From an uncultured Lachnospiraceae bacterium (GTDB taxonomy: Bacteria; Bacillota; Clostridia; Lachnospirales; Lachnospiraceae), in contig CABRSG010000075.1 of NCBI GenBank assembly GCA_902473545.1, positions 1 to 9,606 on the forward strand: a stretch of DNA of 9,606 nt. Direction: 5' to 3'. Below the pieces are notes generated by a model. It searched no databases, had not been told where the DNA came from, and worked only from the letters and a program-made list of their open reading frames with translations. The translations under genes were made by a program, and so were the position numbers. Positions 1-5,629 of this stretch are shown one piece after another; positions within the stretch are counted from its first letter, which is position 1; every line of letters starts with the position of its first letter.

Positions 1-289
1 CGCACTTTTTTGCCGACTGGTAGCGCGCCGTCAGGTGGACGGCGGCGATGCAGATGAGGACTACCAGGATCAGCGCCTGCAGAAGAAGCACCTTGACGCT
101 GCCCCAGTCCGGCTGGTAGATATAAAAGTCATCCTTCGTCATATAGGCGGTCGTATAATTTGCGGTAAACCAATCTATAAACATGCCGTTAAAAAATATA
201 TCCACCATGTTGTAGAGCCATAGGCAGCCAACTACCGCCGCAATCGCGATCAATATTATTTTCGGCGTCCGTATCTTCTTATCCTTCAA
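1..289 (-). CDS. VanS-like sensor histidine kinase, N-terminal part (runs off the left edge)
   Basis: Only the first 96 codons are inside the window. They show a basic N-terminus (KDKKIRTPK), a first membrane helix at about residues 10-33, a short extracytoplasmic loop of about 30 residues (about 35-64), and a second membrane helix at about 65-86 that ends in an HLTARYQSAKK-type cytoplasmic stretch. The dimerisation and ATPase domains would lie beyond the edge. The start is inferred: a TTG at 287-289 overlaps the end of the regulator gene by 11 nt and has a GGGGG tract 11-12 nt upstream. No ATG occurs in this frame before the first helix. The two-helix layout and the overlapping start downstream of a VanR-type regulator match VanS-type kinases, which sense cell-wall antibiotics or envelope stress and phosphorylate VanR. 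Whether resistance genes follow cannot be seen here. Confidence 0.8.
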   Translation of the reverse strand, partial: MKDKKIRTPKIILIAIAAVVGCLWLYNMVDIFFNGMFIDWFTANYTTAYMTKDDFYIYQPDWGSVKVLLLQALILVVLICIAAVHLTARYQSAKKC

Positions 290-974
290 TTTTATAACCG
301 CACCCCCAGACTGTTTTTATGTACTTCGGATTTTCAAAGGAATCTCCCATCTTTTCCCGCAGGTGGCGGATATGAACCGTGATCGTGTTGCTGCTTTTCG
401 TGAAGTATTCCTCCTTCCAGATCTGGTGGAACAGCTCCTCCGAGCTGACAACCTTCCCCCGGTTCTGACAGAGGATCTGCAAAATGGAAAACTCGGTCGG
501 CGTCAGCTCCAGCGGCTTCTCATTCAGCCTGCATTCATGCGTCGTCACATTCAGCACCAGTCCGCCGTACTCGAACACGTCTGCCTCCGGCTGCGCGCCC
601 ACATTGTAGCGCTTATAGCGGCGGAGCTGCGCCTTCACGCGCGCGACAAGCTCCAGCGGCAGAAACGGCTTTGTGATATAATCGTCCGCGCCAAGCGTCA
701 GACCGGTGATCTTATCGACCTCTTCTCCCTTCGCTGTCAGCATAATGACCGGATAATTGTATTTTTCGCGAATTTTCCGGCAGAGCGAAAACCCGTCCAT
801 ATCCGGAAGCATCACGTCCAGGATTGCCAGGTCGAGCTTCTCCCTCTCAATACACTGCAGCGCGTCCGCCGCACAATAGTATTTGTACACATGGAAATTT
901 TCATTCCCAAGATATAATCCCACCAGATCCGCAATTTCCCGCTCATCGTCCACGATCAAAATGTTCTCTCTCAT
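279..974 (-). CDS. vanR: VanR-like OmpR/PhoB-family response regulator
   Basis: This 231-residue DNA-binding response regulator is of normal family length. The receiver domain (about 1-120) has the acidic pair D9-D10, phospho-acceptor D53 in LDVMLP, T80 in IMLTAK and K102 in ITKPF. The C-terminal winged helix (about 132-230) has the recognition-helix region SNTITVHIRHLREK and ends in the usual WGxGYKI. The pattern LIVDDEREIADLVGLYL with DKITGLTLGADDYITKP is very close to enterococcal VanR as I remember it, so the assignment to the VanR subgroup is good. The glycopeptide-resistance role is not proven, because many clostridia carry VanRS-like pairs without resistance ligases. I chose the ATG at 972-974 because GAGGGG precedes it by 6 nt and the protein then begins at the conserved receiver start. 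An in-frame TTG at 1040 with AGGAGG would add 22 unconserved residues. The gene overlaps the kinase gene downstream, implying coupled translation. Confidence 0.93.
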   Translation of the reverse strand: MRENILIVDDEREIADLVGLYLGNENFHVYKYYCAADALQCIEREKLDLAILDVMLPDMDGFSLCRKIREKYNYPVIMLTAKGEEVDKITGLTLGADDYITKPFLPLELVARVKAQLRRYKRYNVGAQPEADVFEYGGLVLNVTTHECRLNEKPLELTPTEFSILQILCQNRGKVVSSEELFHQIWKEEYFTKSSNTITVHIRHLREKMGDSFENPKYIKTVWGCGYKIEG

Positions 975-995
975 AGCTGTCCCCTCTGTTTTCAC

Positions 996-1017
996 GGGGA
1001 GCGCAAAACAACTCCCC
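996..1017 (-). other. Short hairpin in the vanR-like leader
   Basis: On the transcribed strand GGGGAG and CTCCCC form a perfect 6-bp stem around a 10-nt loop, about 15 nt upstream of the GAGGGG ribosome binding site of the regulator gene. No U-run follows, so it is not a terminator. It may modulate translation, or it may be chance. Confidence 0.3.
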
Positions 1018-1068
1018 TGTTTGATTTCTAACAGACTCAATATCCTCCTAAAAAACTACGCTGCTTCT

Positions 1069-1087
1069 CTCTAAATAAACTCTAAAT
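1069..1087 (-). promoter_or_regulatory. Direct repeat with 11-nt period, candidate regulator box
   Basis: The octamer CTCTAAAT occurs at 1069-1076 and again at 1080-1087 (ATTTAGAG twice on the transcribed strand), exactly 11 nt apart. OmpR/PhoB regulators, which include VanR, bind as dimers to direct repeats spaced about one helical turn. This pair lies just downstream of the promoter of the VanR-like gene, so autoregulation is a reasonable inference. The assignment rests only on the repeat and its position. Confidence 0.45.
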
Positions 1088-1101
1088 GAAATAATATTTC
1101 C

Positions 1102-1130
1102 AGTATAACATCCTCCGGCAAGGTTGTAAA
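1102..1130 (-). promoter_or_regulatory. Sigma-A promoter of the vanRS-like operon
   Basis: On the minus strand TTTACA (1125-1130) is followed after 17 nt by TATACT (1102-1107), a near-consensus sigma-A promoter pointing at the response regulator. The start point would be near 1095, leaving a leader of about 120 nt. The -35 box lies inside a small inverted repeat, AGGTT-GTA-AACCT (1121-1133), which could be an operator. The 280-nt gap between the regulator and the hsp20 remnant holds this promoter, the direct repeat, a palindromic repeat copy and the hsp20 terminator. Confidence 0.75.
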
Positions 1131-1139
1131 CCTATAGCA

Positions 1140-1176
1140 CCTGCCACCGGCAGCTCCCTTCGGATGTATGGCAACA
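1140..1176. repeat. 37-nt imperfect palindromic repeat, copy A
   Basis: This segment matches 1903-1939 over 37 nt with four mismatches, in the same orientation. Its ends, CTGCCA and TGGCAA, are inverted complements apart from one wobble. The centre holds an invariant CTCCCTTCGGATG. The copy sits immediately after the hsp20 terminator (sharing its first T-tract bases) and just upstream of the vanR-like promoter. I do not recognise it as a named repeat family. Confidence 0.75.
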
Positions 1177-1211
1177 CAAACAGGCGCAGAGCTTTACGGT
1201 CTCTGCGCCTG
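1171..1211 (-). terminator. Rho-independent terminator of hsp20
   Basis: On the minus strand CAGGCGCAGAG and CTCTGCGCCTG form a perfect 11-bp GC-rich stem with a 9-nt loop (arms at 1201-1211 and 1181-1191), followed by TTTGTGTTGC. It lies about 45 nt beyond the hsp20 stop codon. The U-run is short and interrupted, but the stem is very strong. Confidence 0.8.
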
Positions 1212-1255
1212 CTTTATGAACTGTTTTTTTATTTTCTTGCCAGTCTTCCCGGCTC

Positions 1256-1722
1256 TTAGCCCTCGATCGTGATGTATCTGCTCTCCTCCACTGCCGGTTT
1301 TTCTTCCTGTTTCGGAACAAAGAGCTTCAGGGTGCCGTCCTCGAATTTCGCCTTGATTTTCTCCTGCTTTACTTCCTTGCCTACGTAGAAGCTTCTGCTG
1401 CAGGTGCCGAAATGACGCTCTCTGCGGATGTATCTGCCGTTGCTGTCCTTCTCATCATTGCTGGTATTGGCGGTCGCCTGGATGGTAAGGTAGCCGTCCT
1501 TCAGCTCCACGCTGACCTCGTCCTTCTTGAAGCCGGGCAGGCCTTTACATCTTCTTTCTTCACACCCGGAATGTTCACCGTGATCTCGTAGCCGTGCTCC
1601 AGCTCTTTAATATCCGTCTGCATCATGTTTGCTTTTACTGCCTCATGCGGTCTCACTGTCTCAAACGGATATCCAAAAAAGTCATCAAACATATCTCTTC
1701 CAAAAATACTCGGCATCATCAT
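1256..1722 (-). pseudogene. Hsp20 small heat-shock protein, frame broken in the alpha-crystallin domain
   Basis: Two overlapping frames together encode an Hsp20 chaperone, an ATP-independent holdase for unfolding proteins. The upstream part (1501-1722) starts at ATG 1720-1722 with AAGGAG 9 nt before it. It begins MMMPSIFGRDMFDDFFGYPF, as usual for clostridial Hsp20, and runs to NIPGVKKEDVK. The downstream part (1256 to about 1545) reads LPGFKKDEVSVELKDGYLTI, then RYIRRERHFG, CSRSFYV, the conserved KFEDGTLKLFVP, and the C-terminal ITI motif (I-x-I) that docks subunits. The join duplicates the PG(V/F)KK(ED/DE)V strand in a shifted frame: the second copy starts 32 nt after the first, so the upstream frame stops at 1501. 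No single frame gives a full protein. The tail might restart at GTG 1510 but would lack half the domain. This is either a true mutation or an assembly chimera. The promoter and terminator are intact. Confidence 0.85.
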
Positions 1723-1825
1723 AAGTCATCTCTCCTTTTCACAAAATATTGTGTCCATTTTTCTATTTTTAAAACATCTGGAAAGGATTCTTTTTTATTC
1801 TGTCCTCTCTATCTGTTCTATATGT

Positions 1826-1854
1826 AATATAGCACGCATTTTAGCGCTCGTCAA
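1826..1854 (-). promoter_or_regulatory. Sigma-A promoter of hsp20
   Basis: On the minus strand TTGACG (1849-1854) is followed after 17 nt by TATATT (1826-1831), giving a start near 1819 and a leader of roughly 97 nt before the hsp20 ATG. The -35 box falls inside the CIRCE spacer, so HrcA binding would block polymerase directly. Confidence 0.85.
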
Positions 1855-1867
1855 GGGAGAGTGCTGA
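1841..1867. promoter_or_regulatory. CIRCE element (HrcA operator)
   Basis: TTAGCGCTC, a 9-nt spacer and GAGTGCTGA reproduce the CIRCE consensus (TTAGCACTC-N9-GAGTGCTAA), with one change in each arm and the exact spacer length. HrcA, stabilised by GroEL, represses CIRCE promoters at normal temperature and releases on heat shock. Here the operator covers the -35 box of the hsp20 promoter. hrcA, groESL and dnaK are not in the window, so the repressor would act in trans. Confidence 0.92.
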
Positions 1868-1902
1868 TATTTTTTGTGAAAATTCTGTGAACACCCACAG
1901 GG

Positions 1903-1939
1903 CCTGCCACCGACATCTCCCTTCGGATGCATGGCAGCA
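1903..1939. repeat. 37-nt imperfect palindromic repeat, copy B
   Basis: This is the second copy of the repeat at 1140-1176. Its ends CTGCCA and TGGCAG are perfect inverted complements. On the minus strand an inner GCATC/GATGT pairing is possible around the loop CGAAGGGA. It abuts the T-tract of the ABC operon terminator and precedes the hsp20 CIRCE promoter, which is the same terminator-repeat-promoter order as copy A. The copies are in direct orientation 763 nt apart and enclose the hsp20 unit. Confidence 0.75.
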
Positions 1940-1968
1940 AAAAGCCCTTCCGTTTTTCGGAAGAGCTT
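1939..1968 (-). terminator. Rho-independent terminator of the FHA-ABC transporter operon
   Basis: On the minus strand AAGCTCTTCCG and CGGAAGGGCTT form an 11-bp stem with one G-T wobble and an AAAAA loop, followed by a T-run (1939-1943). It starts 16 nt after the permease stop codon. The A-rich other side could also give weak termination of any plus-strand transcript. Confidence 0.88.
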
Positions 1969-1983
1969 TCTAAACCAATGCTT

Positions 1984-2925
1984 TTATCGTTTATCATAAT
2001 CCACAAATTCCAGGCTGACTGTGCCAATCAGCGCGTACAGCGCTGCGAAAGCCGCCAGCACCGCCCATTCTTTGAGGATATTGCTTACCTGGTAGTCGTA
2101 ATCGTCTACTTGCATATACTGCGCGGTGTATTCCTCCAGCAGCTCCCGGTTCTCTTCTCCGAGCGCGTCATACAGCTCCTTCACCTCCGGGATATCGTAC
2201 AGCATCTGCAGCTCTTTGATAACCAGTGTCGAGGGCAGGGCATTGTAATTGGATTCCGTACACACCGCATAAATGCCCCATTTACTGATGGTCGCACAGG
2301 AAAGCTTTTCCGGAATGCCATGCAGCGGAAACGCCACGCCCGCGAACACAAGCTGAACGATAAGCAAAAACGGCATCACCGTCATGGCAGAGGTAGTCGT
2401 GTGTACAATGCAGGACACCATCAGCGCCATCATATCCGATGCGTAGGTGATCAAAAACAGCGTGATCGCTATATCCGGCACAAAGCTGCCCGTCACAAGC
2501 CCCTCTGTCGGAAAGGTCATCCCCGCAAACCAGTAAACCGCCAATGTGATTATCACCTGCAGAATGCAGAGGAATGCCTGATAAATCATGTGCGCCGCGA
2601 TATAGGACGTGATATGCAGGCCTGCGCGGTGCTCCCGCTTGATGATCGCGCGCTCGCGGCAGACTGACTGGATGGAGTTAAAAAATCCGTTCCAGATACA
2701 GCAGCAAACAAACGCCAATGAGCCAAGCTTCGTTCCTTCCATATTGATAAACATATTTTTGCCGACCACGTACGCCACCATAAAAGCGATCAGCGCCGAC
2801 ATCGGCAGGACCTTCCAGTCCTTTTCATAGATAAAGATACGGAACAGCTTTCCAAGGTAGATGCGTATCTGCCCCAGTCTTCCGGCGCGGCGGTCTATGT
2901 CAAATATCATCTCTTTGATGCCCAT
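1984..2925 (-). CDS. ABC-2 type (ABCG-like) transporter permease
   Basis: This 313-residue membrane protein has about six hydrophobic segments (near residues 38-55, 66-82, 106-134, 148-172, 178-200 and 286-304). Before the third lies the charged motif RERAIIKREHRAGL, typical of the coupling helix region of ABCG/ABC2_membrane permeases. A polar, probably extracellular loop of about 85 residues (about 201-285) separates the last two helices. Its start overlaps the ATPase stop in a TAATG arrangement, with GGAGG 7 nt before the ATG, so the two proteins are made together. It would form the translocation path for the FHA-ABC ATPase, probably as a dimer. Exporters of this class move lipids, lipid-linked sugars, drugs or peptides. 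The substrate is not evident. Confidence 0.88.
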   Translation of the reverse strand: MGIKEMIFDIDRRAGRLGQIRIYLGKLFRIFIYEKDWKVLPMSALIAFMVAYVVGKNMFINMEGTKLGSLAFVCCCIWNGFFNSIQSVCRERAIIKREHRAGLHITSYIAAHMIYQAFLCILQVIITLAVYWFAGMTFPTEGLVTGSFVPDIAITLFLITYASDMMALMVSCIVHTTTSAMTVMPFLLIVQLVFAGVAFPLHGIPEKLSCATISKWGIYAVCTESNYNALPSTLVIKELQMLYDIPEVKELYDALGEENRELLEEYTAQYMQVDDYDYQVSNILKEWAVLAAFAALYALIGTVSLEFVDYDKR

Positions 2926-4091
2926 TATGCATCCTCCCCATCGGTAAGTTTACGGAACTTTTCAATATATTCGTCAGCAAGTCCCTCTCCGCCCTCTTCT
3001 TTATTGTTAATCAGCAGGAGAATTTCCTCCATCGTCTCCTTGCCGAAAAATGTCCGGGCTTCCGTAACCGGGCCGTAAAAGGCAAGGTGTCCGACGTGAT
3101 CAGACGTACCCTTTGCCAGTACGATCACCTTATCAAACAGATCGATCACACGGTCGGGCGTGTGCGTGATCACCATAACGATCTTCTTATCATCAGCAAT
3201 AGCGCGCAGATATTCCATCAGCTCCCGCGCCATTACGCCGTCCAGACCGGAATCCGGCTCGTCCAGGATAAACAGGTCCGGACTTGCCACAAATTCTACC
3301 GCGATTGACAGGCGCTTGCGCTGTCCGCCGGAGAGCTTGCCGACCAGCTCGTCGCACTCGTTCTCCAGCCCGAACATTTTCAGCAGATCCTGCACCCGCT
3401 CCTGCTTCTGATGAGTCGAATACCGCACCGGCATCCGCATTTCCGCCGCATTCATCAGCGTCATGTACACGGTGTCGTCCGTCCGCAAAAGATCCTGCTG
3501 CGGCACCATACCGATCTTGTATTTCAGCTGATTGTAATTGCGGTAGATATCCCTATCCCCTTCCATTATCGTTGCTTTCGCCTTTTCGTAGCCGGTAACG
3601 GCATTGACGAACGTCGTTTTTCCGGCGCCGGAGCCGCCGAGCAGCAGCACCATTTCGGCCGGATAGATCGTGAGATCAATATCCTCCAGCAGCGTATGCT
3701 TTTTAAAGAGCTGCCAGACGCTGCGTTCCTCGATGTGGATGGACAGCCTATTCTCCGTGTACTGACGGTGACTGTATTTTAACTGATCTCCGGTAAATTG
3801 AAATTTCGTGTTGCCGATGCAAATCTCATCGCCTTTCGAGAGCGGTGTATCCGCTTCGATCTTTGTACCGTTCACCAGAACGCCAAAGATCGTACTGATA
3901 TCCGATACTACCCATTTCCCGGCCTGAAAGCGCAGCATAGCGTAGTGATCCGGCATCTCGCGCGGATCCGAGGCAGCCTCCTCGCCCTCCGCCTCCTCAA
4001 ACCGGCTTATGTAAATCTCCTCGTTTTTCGGCTCCAGCTTCAGATACCGCCACTCTACCGGCTCATTCTGCAGGTTTTTTGCTTCTTCCAT
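2925..4091 (-). CDS. FHA-domain ABC transporter ATP-binding protein (ABCG-like)
   Basis: This 388-residue protein joins an N-terminal FHA-like domain (about 15-100) to an ABC ATPase (about 115-345). The ATPase is complete: Walker A GGSGAGKTT (152-160), Q-loop Q198/Q199, signature LSGGQRKR (253-260), Walker B FILDEP (274-279), D-loop SGLD (281-284) and switch His310. The FHA part keeps the late VNG turn (73-75) and a final IGNTKFQF strand. It is degenerate where phosphothreonine is usually read: the usual GR is SR (29-30), and the SxNG region reads STIFG (66-70). In the related mycobacterial Rv1747 the FHA domains receive regulation by Ser/Thr kinases, and a similar control is possible here. 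I chose the ATG at 4089-4091 because a G-rich ribosome binding site (GAGGGGG) precedes it. The GTG at 4139 has none. The gene is coupled to the permease downstream. Confidence 0.9.
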   Translation of the reverse strand: MEEAKNLQNEPVEWRYLKLEPKNEEIYISRFEEAEGEEAASDPREMPDHYAMLRFQAGKWVVSDISTIFGVLVNGTKIEADTPLSKGDEICIGNTKFQFTGDQLKYSHRQYTENRLSIHIEERSVWQLFKKHTLLEDIDLTIYPAEMVLLLGGSGAGKTTFVNAVTGYEKAKATIMEGDRDIYRNYNQLKYKIGMVPQQDLLRTDDTVYMTLMNAAEMRMPVRYSTHQKQERVQDLLKMFGLENECDELVGKLSGGQRKRLSIAVEFVASPDLFILDEPDSGLDGVMARELMEYLRAIADDKKIVMVITHTPDRVIDLFDKVIVLAKGTSDHVGHLAFYGPVTEARTFFGKETMEEILLLINNKEEGGEGLADEYIEKFRKLTDGEDA

Positions 4092-4263
4092 ACCCCTGTC
4101 CCCCTCTGTTTTATAAAGACGAGTTCCATACCGCCCCACTGCGGGCAGCGCCGGACATCACGCACACCGCCGCAAAAAATGCAGCACAAACATTCGCCTT
4201 TTCATAATCCTTTCTCCGTTTTTTCCGCCTCTGTTTCTATGCACCATACAAGCGCACTTCATT

Positions 4264-4289
4264 AACATTATAATATGTTCCTCTATGTT
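4264..4289 (-). promoter_or_regulatory. Promoter of the FHA-ABC operon with AACAT half-sites
   Basis: On the minus strand a perfect TATAAT (4267-4272) lies about 175 nt upstream of the ATPase start. The position 17 nt upstream (4290-4295) reads AAAGAA, which is not a -35 box, so the promoter may need an activator. Around it are three copies of the pentamer AACAT: two direct copies with 10-nt period (4285-4289 and 4275-4279 on the minus strand) and one inverted copy at 4264-4268. The inner pair makes the palindrome AACAT-N6-ATGTT over the -10 box. The rest of the 250-nt gap (4092-4339) holds a candidate 15-codon leader ORF (4158-4205) and the upstream operon's terminator. Confidence 0.5.
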
Positions 4290-4309
4290 TTCTTTTTCTC
4301 ATTCTGCAC

Positions 4310-4340
4310 AAAAAACGCCTCGTTTTTCACGAGACGTTTT
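4310..4340 (-). terminator. Rho-independent terminator of the LytTR/GHKL operon
   Basis: On the minus strand AAAACGTCTCG and CGAGGCGTTTT pair over 11 bp (one wobble) around a TGAAAAA loop, and the 3' arm continues into TTTTTTG. The 5' arm begins at the last base of the kinase stop codon. This separates the two-component operon from the ABC operon. Confidence 0.88.
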
Positions 4341-5629
4341 CATATAGAAAACAGCAGCTTTGCAGAAAAAATATGATCTGTTGTCTGAAAGTCAAAAACT
4401 GCCTCTGTTTTTTTCGCAAAAGCACGCACGCTCTGCATTCCATAGCCGTGCCCTCTGCCGCCCTCTGACACGGGCAGCCCGGTGATCCGGGAAATCCGCG
4501 GTTCCTTCTCAAAACCATTTGTGATGTTCAGGATAAGCTTATCCTTCACGCCGCCGGCAGTAATCTTCACAAAACGGCGCGACTCCTCCGAAACCTCCGC
4601 AGCCGCGTCAATGGCATTTTCCAGAAGATTCGACACGACTGTGGCAAATTCAAACTCATTAACGCTCATTTTCTGCGGAATTTCTATATCTGCCTCAAAG
4701 CGCAGTCCCAACTCCTGCGCCCGCTTCGCACAATGTGCAACAATACTGTTTACCGCCAGGTTTTCACAGTAGCGAACCGTTTTGCTTGCAGCAATCTGCT
4801 CATTCCACGCTTTCAGCAGTTCCCGTATTTCTTCTTCTCTGCCCTCCTCCAGACAGGAATTGATCAGAATACTGTAGTGACGCAGGTCATGCCGCATCAC
4901 CGCAGCCTCCATCTCCTTTTCCTGGAGAAGGTCGGCTTCAGATTTTAACCGGTTTGCGTAGTTTTCCAGATAAACAAGGCTTCGCCTCTGGTCTTCCTCC
5001 TGCCGGGCATTGGCAAACGTCTGGAAAATCATAATATAGGAAACCACCATCAGCACCAGAATCGCTACCACACCCAGCAGATTTTCCGGCTGCTCATAAA
5101 TATTGGCAGGCCACATGGAGCTGGCGTACACTGCCGTATAAAAAAGAGCCGGAATCAGACAGAACGCTCCCCACTGCAGCTTTGCATTCTCCTGGCTGTC
5201 CAGAAAACTTTCTCGTATCCTCCATATCAGAAGACCGAGAAGTATCAAATGGATCGCACATTGACAGATAATATTGACAATCATATTTGTCCCAAGCAAA
5301 TACATCATAGTACAGGCAATATTTCCGGTCAGCACATAAGCTGCGGCGGTAAATCCCACAAACATCGCCCGAAAGTCACGGTATTTACTGATCAGAAAGG
5401 GAACTGCCTGTATCACAACGATCTCCGCCAGCGTATGAAATACCGGGCTCCCATGATAAGCATCCGTAAAGAAAAACAGATAATCCATACCCCCGGTAAT
5501 TGCATAGCACGCAATCAGATATACGGCAGCTCTCTTCTTATTTTCACGAAGAGATAAAAAACAGACCAGAAAAGCAAGAAGAAACAGCAGTGATATGCGA
5601 TACTGTAAGAACATCATCTCCGGATTCAC
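4340..5629 (-). CDS. GHKL-domain sensor histidine kinase (AgrC/HPK10-like)
   Basis: This 429-residue sensor has an N-terminal membrane domain of six or seven helices (within residues 10-205), a coiled linker (about 206-245), and a kinase core without a classical HisKA domain. The phospho-acceptor is His247 in MRHDLRHY, the RHD form typical of the HPK10 family. The N-box is NLLENAIDAA (334-343), the glycine box GRGHGYGMQS (391-400). Such kinases (AgrC, ComD, BlpH, VirS) commonly sense secreted peptides, and the polytopic sensor fits, though no peptide gene is visible here. The GTG start at 5627-5629 overlaps the regulator stop as GTGA, with GGAGGG about 9-10 nt upstream, so translation is coupled. 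Its partner is the LytTR regulator upstream in the same operon. The terminator follows directly. Confidence 0.9.
   Translation of the reverse strand: MNPEMMFLQYRISLLFLLAFLVCFLSLRENKKRAAVYLIACYAITGGMDYLFFFTDAYHGSPVFHTLAEIVVIQAVPFLISKYRDFRAMFVGFTAAAYVLTGNIACTMMYLLGTNMIVNIICQCAIHLILLGLLIWRIRESFLDSQENAKLQWGAFCLIPALFYTAVYASSMWPANIYEQPENLLGVVAILVLMVVSYIMIFQTFANARQEEDQRRSLVYLENYANRLKSEADLLQEKEMEAAVMRHDLRHYSILINSCLEEGREEEIRELLKAWNEQIAASKTVRYCENLAVNSIVAHCAKRAQELGLRFEADIEIPQKMSVNEFEFATVVSNLLENAIDAAAEVSEESRRFVKITAGGVKDKLILNITNGFEKEPRISRITGLPVSEGGRGHGYGMQSVRAFAKKTEAVFDFQTTDHIFSAKLLFSI

Noticed and set aside
363..917. Long plus-strand open frame of 184 codons
   Set aside because: It is antisense to the VanR-like regulator, shows no recognisable domain and has a low-complexity Arg/His/Leu-rich composition typical of the reverse frame of a coding gene.
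1..974. A vancomycin resistance cluster
   Set aside because: Only a VanR-like regulator and the start of a VanS-like kinase are present. No ligase, dehydrogenase or dipeptidase gene is in the window, and such pairs often occur without resistance genes.
1132..1320. Minus-strand frame of 62 codons after hsp20
   Set aside because: It overlaps the hsp20 C-terminus in another frame and runs through the terminator hairpin. No start site or homology is apparent.
1140..1939. An insertion sequence or composite mobile element carrying hsp20
   Set aside because: The two repeats are short, imperfect and without a transposase or clear target-site duplication. They are recorded as repeats and not called a mobile element.
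1927..2667. Plus-strand open frame of 246 codons over the permease
   Set aside because: It mirrors the ABC permease gene, is rich in His/Arg/Gln, has no ribosome binding site and crosses the terminator region. The minus-strand permease explains the sequence.
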